Of a stretch of DNA of 64,000 bases, positions 25,510-32,734 are shown piece by piece (the stretch's first letter is position 1; every line of letters begins with the position of its first letter). Both the position numbers and the translations under genes were made by a program. The notes under the pieces are model-generated. The model saw only the letters and a program-made list of their open reading frames with translations. It made no database searches and was not told the DNA's origin. Source of the DNA: Cedecea lapagei (lineage in GTDB: Bacteria > Pseudomonadota > Gammaproteobacteria > Enterobacterales > Enterobacteriaceae); NCBI RefSeq assembly GCF_900635955.1, contig NZ_LR134201.1, positions 4,092,001-4,156,000 on the forward strand, written 5' to 3'.

Positions 25510-26469
25510 TTGTTAGACAACATTAAACTTTCGCTCCAGTACCTTCTGCCAAAACTGTGGCTGACTCGCCTGGCGGGCTGGGGCGCAAGCAAACGTGCTG
25601 GCTGGCTGACCAGGCTGGTTATCGATCTGTTCGTCAAATACTACAAAGTGGACATGAAAGAGGCGCAGAAGCCGGACACCGCCGCTTATCGCACCTTTAA
25701 TGACTTCTTTGTGCGCCCGCTTCGCGACGACGTTCGCCCGGTAAACACCGATCCAAACGTGCTGGTGATGCCTGCCGACGGCGTGATAAGCCAGCTGGGC
25801 CGCATCGAAGAAGACAAGATCCTGCAGGCGAAAGGCCATAACTACAGCCTGGAAGCGCTGCTGGCGGGTAACTACCTGATGGCAGATCTGTTCCGTAACG
25901 GCAGCTTCGCCACGACTTACCTTTCTCCACGCGACTATCACCGCGTACATATGCCGTGTAACGGTATTCTGCGCGAAATGATTTATGTGCCGGGCGATCT
26001 GTTCTCCGTGAACCATCTGACCGCGCAAAACGTGCCAAACCTGTTCGCCCGTAACGAACGCGTTATCTGCCTGTTCGACACCGAGTTTGGCCCGATGGCA
26101 CAAATTCTGGTCGGGGCTACCATTGTCGGCAGCATCGAAACCGTCTGGGCCGGCACCATCACTCCGCCGCGCGAAGGCGTTATCAAGCGCTGGACCTGGC
26201 CTGCCGGCGAAAGCGAAGGCGCAGTAGCGCTGCTTAAAGGCCAGGAAATGGGCCGCTTCAAGCTGGGCTCCACGGTGATTAACCTGTTCGCACCGGGCAA
26301 AGTCAACCTGGTCGAGCAGCTGAAAAGCCTGTCAGCGACGAAAATCGGTGAACCGCTGGCCGTTTCTTCCGAGCCGGTTATCGAACCTGAAGTCCCGGTG
26401 AGTGAAATCCCTGCCGATACTCTGGCCGCCGAAGCAGACACCCCGGAAGCGCCAAAAACCGCAGAATAA
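25510..26469 (+). CDS. psd: Phosphatidylserine decarboxylase proenzyme
   Basis: 319 residues from a TTG start, preceded by CAGGAGG. The self-cleavage motif LGST puts the pyruvoyl serine at residue 254, and Asp90 and the His144/His147 pair of the autoprocessing triad are present. It makes phosphatidylethanolamine on the inner membrane. The C-terminal ~40 residues are acidic and variable. It is followed 66 bases later by mscM, as in E. coli. Confidence 0.97.
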   Translation: MLDNIKLSLQYLLPKLWLTRLAGWGASKRAGWLTRLVIDLFVKYYKVDMKEAQKPDTAAYRTFNDFFVRPLRDDVRPVNTDPNVLVMPADGVISQLGRIEEDKILQAKGHNYSLEALLAGNYLMADLFRNGSFATTYLSPRDYHRVHMPCNGILREMIYVPGDLFSVNHLTAQNVPNLFARNERVICLFDTEFGPMAQILVGATIVGSIETVWAGTITPPREGVIKRWTWPAGESEGAVALLKGQEMGRFKLGSTVINLFAPGKVNLVEQLKSLSATKIGEPLAVSSEPVIEPEVPVSEIPADTLAAEADTPEAPKTAE

Positions 26470-26535
26470 TGTCGAACAACAGGCAGCTGACAGCCAGTTG
26501 CCTGAAAGTTCCCAGCAACGTTATAGGTAACTGAC

Positions 26536-29500
26536 GTGCGCCTGATTATCACTTTTCTGATGGCCTGGTGCCTCAGCCTGGGGGCGTATGCCGCAACAGC
26601 GCCCGATGCAAAACAAATCTCGCAGGAGCTGGAGCAGGCTAAGGCCGCCAAAAACACGCCAAACCAGGCGGAGATTGTGGAAGCTCTCCAGTCGGCGCTG
26701 AACGCGTTAGACGAACGTAAAGCCTCGCTTGAACGCGCCGAACAGTACCAGCAAGTCATTGATAACTTCCCTAAGCTGTCGCAGACCCTGCGCAAACAGC
26801 TCACCAACCTGCGCGATGAACCTGACGAAGTGCCGCCAGGCATGAGCAGCGATGCGTTGAACCAGGAGATCCTGCAGGTCAGCAGCCAGTTGCTGGACAA
26901 AAGCCGCCTTGCCCAGCAGGAGCAGGAAAGAACTCGCGACATCAGCGATTCGCTAAGTCAGCTCCCTCAGCAGCAAACCGATGCGCGTCGGCAGCTCAAC
27001 GACATCGAACGTCGGGCAGGCTCTCAACCGGGCGGCAGTACGCCCCTCGCCCAGGCCCAGCATTTCCTGCTGCAGGCCGAATCCGCACGCCTGAAGGCTC
27101 AGGTTGATGAGCTCGAGCTGGCCCAGCTTTCCGCTAACAATCGCCAGGAGCTGTCGCGCATGCGCGCCGAGCTGGCGCAAAAGCAGAGCACGCAGCTGGA
27201 CGCTTATCTTCAGGCGCTGAGAAACCAGCTCAACAGCCAGCGCCAGCGTGAAGCAGAGCAGGCGCTGGAAAGCACCGAGCTGCTGGCGGAAACCAGCGCT
27301 AACCTGCCGCCGGAAATCGTCGAGCAGTTCAAAAACAACCGCGAGCTTTCTCAGGCGCTCAATCAGCAGGCCCAGCGTATGGACCTGGTGGCCTCCCAGC
27401 AACGTCAGGCCAACAATCAGACGCTGCAGGTGCGTCAGGCGCTGAATACGCTGCGGGAGCAGTCCCAGTGGCTGGGCGTCTCCAACGTGCTGGGTGAAGC
27501 CCTGCGCGCCCAGGTCGCCCGCCTGCCGGACATGCCAAAACCGCAGCAGCTGGATACCGAGCTTGCTCAACTGCGCGTAGAACGTCTGCACTATGAAGAT
27601 TTGCTCAACAAGCAGGCGCAGCTGCGCCAGGTTCGCCAGGCTGACGGCAGCCCGCTGACGGCAGAGCAAAATAAGATCCTGCAGGCCCAGCTTCGCACCC
27701 AGCGTGAGCTTCTTAACTCCCTGCTGCAGGGCGGCGATACCCTGATCCTCGAGTTAACCAAGCTGAAAGTGGCAAACAGCCAGCTGGAAGACGCGCTGAA
27801 AGAGGTGAACGAGGCAACCCACCGCTACCTGTTCTGGACGTCAGACGTCAGCCCGATAGGCATCAGCTGGCCGCTGGAAATCGTGCAGGATTTGCGGCGA
27901 CTGGTGTCGCTGGATACCTTCAGCCAGCTGGGGAAAGCCGCGATCATGATGGTGACCAGCAAAGAGACGCTGCTGCCGCTCTTCGGCGCGCTGATTCTGG
28001 TAGGTTTCAGCATTAGCTCACGTCGCCATTTCACCGCCTTCCTTGAGCGCTCCAGCGCCAGAGTCGGAAAAGTCACCCAGGACCACTTCAGCCTGACGCT
28101 GCGCACGGTATTCTGGTCAATCCTGGTCGCCTCCCCGCTCCCCGTACTCTGGGCAACACTTGGCTATGGATTGCAGGAAGCGTGGCCTTACCCTATCGCG
28201 GTGGCGATCGGCGACGGCGTGACCGCGACGGTTCCCCTGCTTTGGGGCGTGATGATCTGCGCCACCTTCGCACGCCCTACCGGGCTGTTTGTGGTGCATT
28301 TTGGCTGGCCGCGCGAGCGCGTTGGCCGGGCAATGCGCTACTACATCATGAGCATCGGCCTGATAGTGCCGCTGATCATGGCGCTGATCATGTTCGATAA
28401 TCTCAACGACCGTGAATTTTCGGGCTCGCTGGGCAGGCTTTGCTTCATCATGATTTGCGGCGCGCTGGCTATCGTTACGCTCAGCCTTAAGCGCGCCGGG
28501 CTACCGCTCTATCTCGACAAACAGGGCGACGGCGACAACATCGTCAACACCATCCTGTGGAACCTGCTGCTCTGCGCGCCGCTGCTGGCGATTCTGGCGG
28601 CCATCGTCGGCTATCTGGCGACGGCTCAGGCGCTGCTGGGCCGTCTGGAAACCTCCGTTGCCATCTGGTTCCTGCTGCTGGTGATTTATCACATCATCCG
28701 CCGCTGGATGCTGATTCAGCGCCGTCGTCTGGCGTTTGACCGCGCTAAGCATCGCCGGGCAGAAATCCTCGCCCAGCGTGCGCGGGGAGAGGAAGAGACT
28801 GCGCACGCCAACAGCACCGAAGGTTCCGTAGAATCTCTGGATGAACCGGAAGTCGATCTCGACACTATCAGCGCCCAGTCTCTGCGCCTGGTTCGCTCTC
28901 TCCTGACGCTGGTTGCCCTGCTGTCGGTGATTGTGCTTTGGTCGGAGATCCACTCGGCCTTTGGCTTCCTCGGCAACATTACGCTGTGGGACGTGACCTC
29001 CACGGTGCAGGGAGTAGAGAGCATTGAGCCGATTACGCTGGGCGCGGTGCTGATTGCTATCCTGGTGCTGATCATCACCACCCAGCTGGTACGTAACCTG
29101 CCCGCCCTGCTGGAGCTGGCCATTCTTCAGCACCTGAACTTAACGCCCGGCACCGGCTATGCCATCACCACCATTACAAAATACCTGCTGCTGCTGATTG
29201 GCGGTCTGGTTGGCTTCTCAATGGTGGGGATTGAGTGGTCCAAGCTACAGTGGCTGGTTGCGGCACTCAGCGTGGGGCTGGGCTTCGGTTTACAGCAGAT
29301 CTTCGCCAACTTCGTCTCTGGCCTGATTATTCTGTTTGAGAAGCCGATACGTATCGGCGACACGGTGACTATCCGTGACCTGACAGGCACCATCACGCGA
29401 ATTAACACGCGCGCGACCACCATCAGCGACTGGGACCGGAAAGAGATCATCGTGCCGAACCAGGCCTTCATCACCGAGCAGTTTATCAACTGGTCGCTTT

Positions 29501-29874
29501 CAGACTCAGTCACGCGTGTAGTACTCACCATTCCGGCACCGTCAGAAGCGAATACGGAGGAGGTGACCCAGATCCTGCTGGAAGCCGCGCACCGCTGCAC
29601 GTTGGTGCTCGATACACCTCAGCCGGAAGCCTTCCTGGTCGATCTCCAGCAGGGGATCCAGATGTTCGAGCTGCGTATTCACGCCGCGGAGATGGGACAC
29701 CGTATGCCGCTGCGCCACGAAATCCATCAGCTGATTCTGCAGGGCTACCGCGAGCACAACATCGAGATGCCGTTCCCACCGTTCCAGATGCGTCTGGAAA
29801 GCCTCGGCGGGCAGCGCAGCAGTAAGACGATTAAATCTGCGGGCAGAGCCGCCAGAACGCCCGGCAGCCTGTAA
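26536..29874 (+). CDS. mscM: Mechanosensitive channel MscM (YjeP)
   Basis: 1112 residues from a GTG start (E. coli 1107). Signal peptide (MRLIITFLMAWCLSLGAYA), a ~450-residue periplasmic coiled-coil domain rich in Gln/Leu, about eight further membrane helices, then the MscS core (GLGFGLQQIFANFVSGLIILFEKPIRIGDTV) and a C-terminal cytoplasmic vestibule domain. It opens under hypo-osmotic stress with small conductance. It is the last gene before the break in E. coli gene order. Confidence 0.96.
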   Translation: MRLIITFLMAWCLSLGAYAATAPDAKQISQELEQAKAAKNTPNQAEIVEALQSALNALDERKASLERAEQYQQVIDNFPKLSQTLRKQLTNLRDEPDEVPPGMSSDALNQEILQVSSQLLDKSRLAQQEQERTRDISDSLSQLPQQQTDARRQLNDIERRAGSQPGGSTPLAQAQHFLLQAESARLKAQVDELELAQLSANNRQELSRMRAELAQKQSTQLDAYLQALRNQLNSQRQREAEQALESTELLAETSANLPPEIVEQFKNNRELSQALNQQAQRMDLVASQQRQANNQTLQVRQALNTLREQSQWLGVSNVLGEALRAQVARLPDMPKPQQLDTELAQLRVERLHYEDLLNKQAQLRQVRQADGSPLTAEQNKILQAQLRTQRELLNSLLQGGDTLILELTKLKVANSQLEDALKEVNEATHRYLFWTSDVSPIGISWPLEIVQDLRRLVSLDTFSQLGKAAIMMVTSKETLLPLFGALILVGFSISSRRHFTAFLERSSARVGKVTQDHFSLTLRTVFWSILVASPLPVLWATLGYGLQEAWPYPIAVAIGDGVTATVPLLWGVMICATFARPTGLFVVHFGWPRERVGRAMRYYIMSIGLIVPLIMALIMFDNLNDREFSGSLGRLCFIMICGALAIVTLSLKRAGLPLYLDKQGDGDNIVNTILWNLLLCAPLLAILAAIVGYLATAQALLGRLETSVAIWFLLLVIYHIIRRWMLIQRRRLAFDRAKHRRAEILAQRARGEEETAHANSTEGSVESLDEPEVDLDTISAQSLRLVRSLLTLVALLSVIVLWSEIHSAFGFLGNITLWDVTSTVQGVESIEPITLGAVLIAILVLIITTQLVRNLPALLELAILQHLNLTPGTGYAITTITKYLLLLIGGLVGFSMVGIEWSKLQWLVAALSVGLGFGLQQIFANFVSGLIILFEKPIRIGDTVTIRDLTGTITRINTRATTISDWDRKEIIVPNQAFITEQFINWSLSDSVTRVVLTIPAPSEANTEEVTQILLEAAHRCTLVLDTPQPEAFLVDLQQGIQMFELRIHAAEMGHRMPLRHEIHQLILQGYREHNIEMPFPPFQMRLESLGGQRSSKTIKSAGRAARTPGSL

Positions 29875-29891
29875 TTTTAAAGAAGGGAAGG

Positions 29892-29925
29892 AAAAACGCG
29901 TTGGCAAAACCAACGCGTTTTTTTA
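29892..29925. terminator. Bidirectional intrinsic terminator between mscM and yhaJ
   Basis: An 11-bp stem (AAACGCGTTGG/CCAACGCGTTT) with loop CAAAA is followed by TTTT on the plus strand and preceded by AAAA for the minus strand. The yhaJ stop overlaps its edge. It also marks the E. coli synteny junction. Confidence 0.9.
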
Positions 29926-30813
29926 TTTGAGCAGCTTGGGAAGCTCACGCAGGCACCAGGCTTTGGCCTCGCCCATGCTGTCGCGACGCCACGCCATGAT
30001 GATGTCAATCTCGTTGGTGTATTCCGGGCTGACAACCCGTAGACGACCTTCGGCAATATCCTGCTCGACCATCGGATAAGGCATCGTGGCGACGCCCAGC
30101 CCGGCCAGCAGCGCCAGCCTTTTCTCTTCGATAGAGCTCACCGTCAGGCGCGGCTGCTTGTCCAGCAAGCGCACCGTGAGCACCGGCCTTTCACGGGCGG
30201 TATCCGCTACGGCCACGCCGCGGTATTTCACACGGGTCACCTCTGAAAGCGGCTCCGGCTCCAGGTGGATCGGATGGTCAGGCGCAGCAACATAAACGCT
30301 CATCACTTTGTACAGCTTGCGGGAATTGATCTCCGACGAGCTGCGGAAGTGCATATCCGGGGCGATAACAATATCGGCCCTTCCCTGCTCAAGTCGCTCC
30401 CACGCACCGGCCAACACCTCGGTAAAAATCGATAACTGGGTATCGGCTTTCTCTGCCAGCTTGTCGACCAGCGGGAACAGCTTTTCCGTCGGCACCAGCG
30501 CTTCGGTAACGATGGTCAGGTTGGCCTCCCAGCCTCGCGCCAGCGCTTCGGCATCGGTCGTCAGCTTATCTGCCGCCTCCAGCAGCACGCGTCCTCGTTC
30601 CAGCAGCATACGCCCAACGTTGGTGAACTTAGTGCGGTGGCCCGAGCGGTCAAACAGCACAACATCCAGCTCTTCCTCTAATTTTTGCATGGTGTAGCTG
30701 AGCGCAGACGGCACCCGCCCCAGCTCATCGGCCGCCGCGGCAAAACTGCCGCGCCTGTCAATTGCATCCATGACCCTTAACGCTTCCAGCGTCAACGCTC
30801 TCTCTTTCGACAT
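29923..30813 (-). CDS. yhaJ: LysR-type regulator YhaJ
   Basis: 296 residues closely matching E. coli YhaJ. N-terminal winged helix (LEALRVMDAIDRRGSFAAAADELGRVPSALSYTMQKLEEEL), then the two-lobed co-inducer domain. In E. coli YhaJ senses aromatic breakdown products such as those of 2,4-dinitrotoluene and controls yqjF and, in pathogens, virulence genes. It is divergent from yhaK with about 105 bp between, where its binding site is expected. Confidence 0.95.
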   Translation of the reverse strand: MSKERALTLEALRVMDAIDRRGSFAAAADELGRVPSALSYTMQKLEEELDVVLFDRSGHRTKFTNVGRMLLERGRVLLEAADKLTTDAEALARGWEANLTIVTEALVPTEKLFPLVDKLAEKADTQLSIFTEVLAGAWERLEQGRADIVIAPDMHFRSSSEINSRKLYKVMSVYVAAPDHPIHLEPEPLSEVTRVKYRGVAVADTARERPVLTVRLLDKQPRLTVSSIEEKRLALLAGLGVATMPYPMVEQDIAEGRLRVVSPEYTNEIDIIMAWRRDSMGEAKAWCLRELPKLLK

Positions 30814-30918
30814 TTCGTTCTCATTCAGGAAATTTGAACATACCGAGCAGATTAACTGGCTAACAATGCAGCGTCCAGACCCTTACCATGGGTTTAGTGT
30901 AAAGAGAGGTCAAGAATT

Positions 30919-31620
30919 ATGATTACGACAAGAACAGCCAAACAGTGTGGTAAAGCTGACTACGGATGGCTGCAGGCTCGCTACACCTTTTCTTTTGGAC
31001 ACTATTTCGACCCGAAATTGCTGGGCTACGCCTCGCTGCGCGTGCTCAACCAGGAAGTTCTGGCGCCCGGCGCCTCGTTTCAACCGCGAAGCTATCCAAA
31101 GGTAGACATCCTCAACCTGATTCTGGAAGGGGAAGCTGAATATCGCGATAGCGAGGGCAACCATGTCAAGGCCAGCGCAGGTGAAGTGCTGCTGCTGTCG
31201 ACTCAGCCCGGCATCAGCTACAGCGAGCACAACATCAGCAAAGAGAAATCGCTGACGCGTATGCAGCTGTGGCTGGACGCCTGCCCGGAACGTGAAAACC
31301 CGCTGGTACAAAAAGTGCCGCTGGAAGGCACCTCGCACCAGTTGATTGCCACGCCAGACGGCAGCCATAATAGCCTGCAGCTGCGCCAGCAGGTGTGGAT
31401 CCATCATATTGAGATGAAGAAAGGCGAACGGTTAAGCTTCCAGCTTCATGGACCTCGGGCCTATCTGCAGTCCATTCACGGCACGGTACACGCGGTGACA
31501 TCAGCAGAAGAGAAGGAAGCGTTAACCTGCGGCGACGGCGCCTTTATTCGTGATGAAACGAATATCACGCTGGTGGCCGATACGCCGCTGCGGGGCCTGC
31601 TGATAGACTTACCGGTTTAA
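30919..31620 (+). CDS. yhaK: Pirin-like bicupin YhaK
   Basis: 233 residues, the same length as E. coli YhaK, starting MITTRTAKQCGKADYGWLQARYTFSFGHYF. Two cupin folds; the N-terminal cupin carries the pirin-like metal-binding region. E. coli YhaK is cytosolic and was proposed to respond to nitrosative or oxidative stress. An AGAGAGG Shine-Dalgarno precedes it. In E. coli yhaL/yhaM and the tdc operon come next; here they are replaced by a different operon. Confidence 0.94.
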   Translation: MITTRTAKQCGKADYGWLQARYTFSFGHYFDPKLLGYASLRVLNQEVLAPGASFQPRSYPKVDILNLILEGEAEYRDSEGNHVKASAGEVLLLSTQPGISYSEHNISKEKSLTRMQLWLDACPERENPLVQKVPLEGTSHQLIATPDGSHNSLQLRQQVWIHHIEMKKGERLSFQLHGPRAYLQSIHGTVHAVTSAEEKEALTCGDGAFIRDETNITLVADTPLRGLLIDLPV

Positions 31621-31629
31621 TTTTACCCG

Positions 31630-31660
31630 CTGCCTTTTTCGCTCAGAAAGAGGCAGTTTC
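31630..31660 (+). terminator. Candidate terminator after yhaK
   Basis: An 11-bp stem, CTGCCTTTTTC / GAAAGAGGCAG, with one G-U pair, is followed by TTTC. It lies 10 bases after the yhaK stop. Confidence 0.6.
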
Positions 31661-32161
31661 ACTCTCATCTCCTGGTATTTCTCCCCAGCGTTAATTCTGC
31701 AGGAAAGGTTGCCCTGTTCCTGAATAATGGGTTCTGCGCTTTATCGTTTCAGCTAATGGCCAGCTGCAGGCCATCTTTAAAAATCATTAAATTTGAATAG
31801 CGCAACATCATCACCTAACTCTTTCAAAAATTTCGACAAATTCATATTCGACATTTAATCCGCGCGTGTAGACCATCGGTTCCGATGCTGTAAAAGCCCT
31901 ATATAGTAAGTAAATATTTAATGGCAACGTAATCCCTATGCCTTACTATTTGTCATGATTTAAATAATACATCAATATTAATAAGAGGTTACCAACACTG
32001 GAGGCAAGTTTTGCTCTTCCCATATCAAAATTAAGGACTCAGCCTGTCAGTTGAGTTTCTTTTCTTATTTTAAAGCGAGAAGTTGGGTTAAATATTTCGC
32101 GCATATCGTTTTTTTGACAGCCAGAAAACCCACCTTAGAACGAGCAAATTCACCGACACCT

Positions 32162-32173
32162 GGGAACATTCCC
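32162..32173. promoter_or_regulatory. Inverted repeat GGGAA-CA-TTCCC
   Basis: With its outer bases it forms TGGGAA-CA-TTCCCA. The identical 12-mer occurs upstream of bsmA at 3409. It is a candidate operator for a shared regulator. Confidence 0.4.
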
Positions 32174-32299
32174 AACTTTCTCCAGCATTCTTAAATGGAT
32201 ATCTAAACATTCATCAGGCATTTTATTCAAAAGGCCGATAAGCAATATTAATGTGGATAAGGTTATTAAAACTAAAGCTTTAAAAACTAAAATATAATA

Positions 32300-32315
32300 T
32301 GTGATAGCGCTCACC
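32300..32315. promoter_or_regulatory. CRP-like site
   Basis: TGTGATAGCGCTCACC matches TGTGA-N6-TCACA at 9 of 10 conserved bases. A possible -10, TACGAT (32335-32340), would place the site near -40, the class II activator position. The sequence match is direct; use by CRP is inferred. Confidence 0.6.
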
Positions 32316-32319
32316 AACT

Positions 32320-32329
32320 GGAACGTTCC
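32320..32329. promoter_or_regulatory. Palindrome GGAACGTTCC between CRP-like site and -10
   Basis: A perfect 10-bp dyad lies where a repressor would block the -35 region. It is related in sequence to the dyad at 32162. Confidence 0.4.
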
Positions 32330-32352
32330 CGCTTTACGATAAAAAAAAGAGA

Positions 32353-32380
32353 GGTTTAAGATTGCCCGGTCTTTTAAACC
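32353..32380 (+). promoter_or_regulatory. Hairpin in the presumed 5' UTR
   Basis: GGTTTAAGA and TCTTTTAAACC can pair with a two-base bulge. It would lie near the 5' end of an mRNA starting at about 32348, leaving a leader of about 385 nt. Confidence 0.35.
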
Positions 32381-32519
32381 ACTTGAGGATCTCATCATTA
32401 ATAAAAAATAATCAGAAACCTGACGTCATAAATTAAGAATAATCGCAGGAAAGATATACCGGTAACATTATAAAACCGGCGAACAGCTTTACCCTAAAAA
32501 TAATAATGCAGCACCTATA

Positions 32520-32535
32520 AAACGCTAAAGCGTTT
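32520..32535. promoter_or_regulatory. 16-bp palindrome AAACGCT-AA-AGCGTTT
   Basis: It has perfect 7-bp arms and resembles LacI/GalR-family operators in size and in its A/T ends with a CG core. No LacI-type regulator is encoded nearby, so the binding protein is unknown. Confidence 0.4.
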
Positions 32536-32734
32536 AACTATCCAGCAAGCTTATTCTTGCCGGCACTTTGACACATACAGCACTTGAAAGTCCGCGCCAC
32601 AGAGGACGCTGACAAGCTTTTCAACTCTGCCGGTTCTGAATGGCCCCGACGCAATCCAGTCGAGGTGATTCAGGGTTTATCAATTGCTTGCAACAAAGTT
32701 AGCGGAGCCGTTTCGCTTCAAAGGAGTCGTCACC

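Larger units (their letters stand above)
31621..32734. other. 1.1-kb AT-rich leader upstream of the glycosyltransferase operon
   Basis: No credible gene is seen; ATG-initiated frames stop within about 10 codons, and longer frames on the minus strand lack family features. The region is distinctly AT-richer than its neighbours and holds several dyads listed separately: 32162, 32300, 32320, 32353 and 32520. Such a region is typical of a multi-input promoter, possibly silenced by H-NS. Confidence 0.6.

Noticed and set aside
32150..32398. Minus-strand 82-codon frame in the AT-rich leader
   Set aside because: It is hydrophobic by AT-rich composition, overlaps the CRP-like site and dyads, and has no ribosome-binding site.
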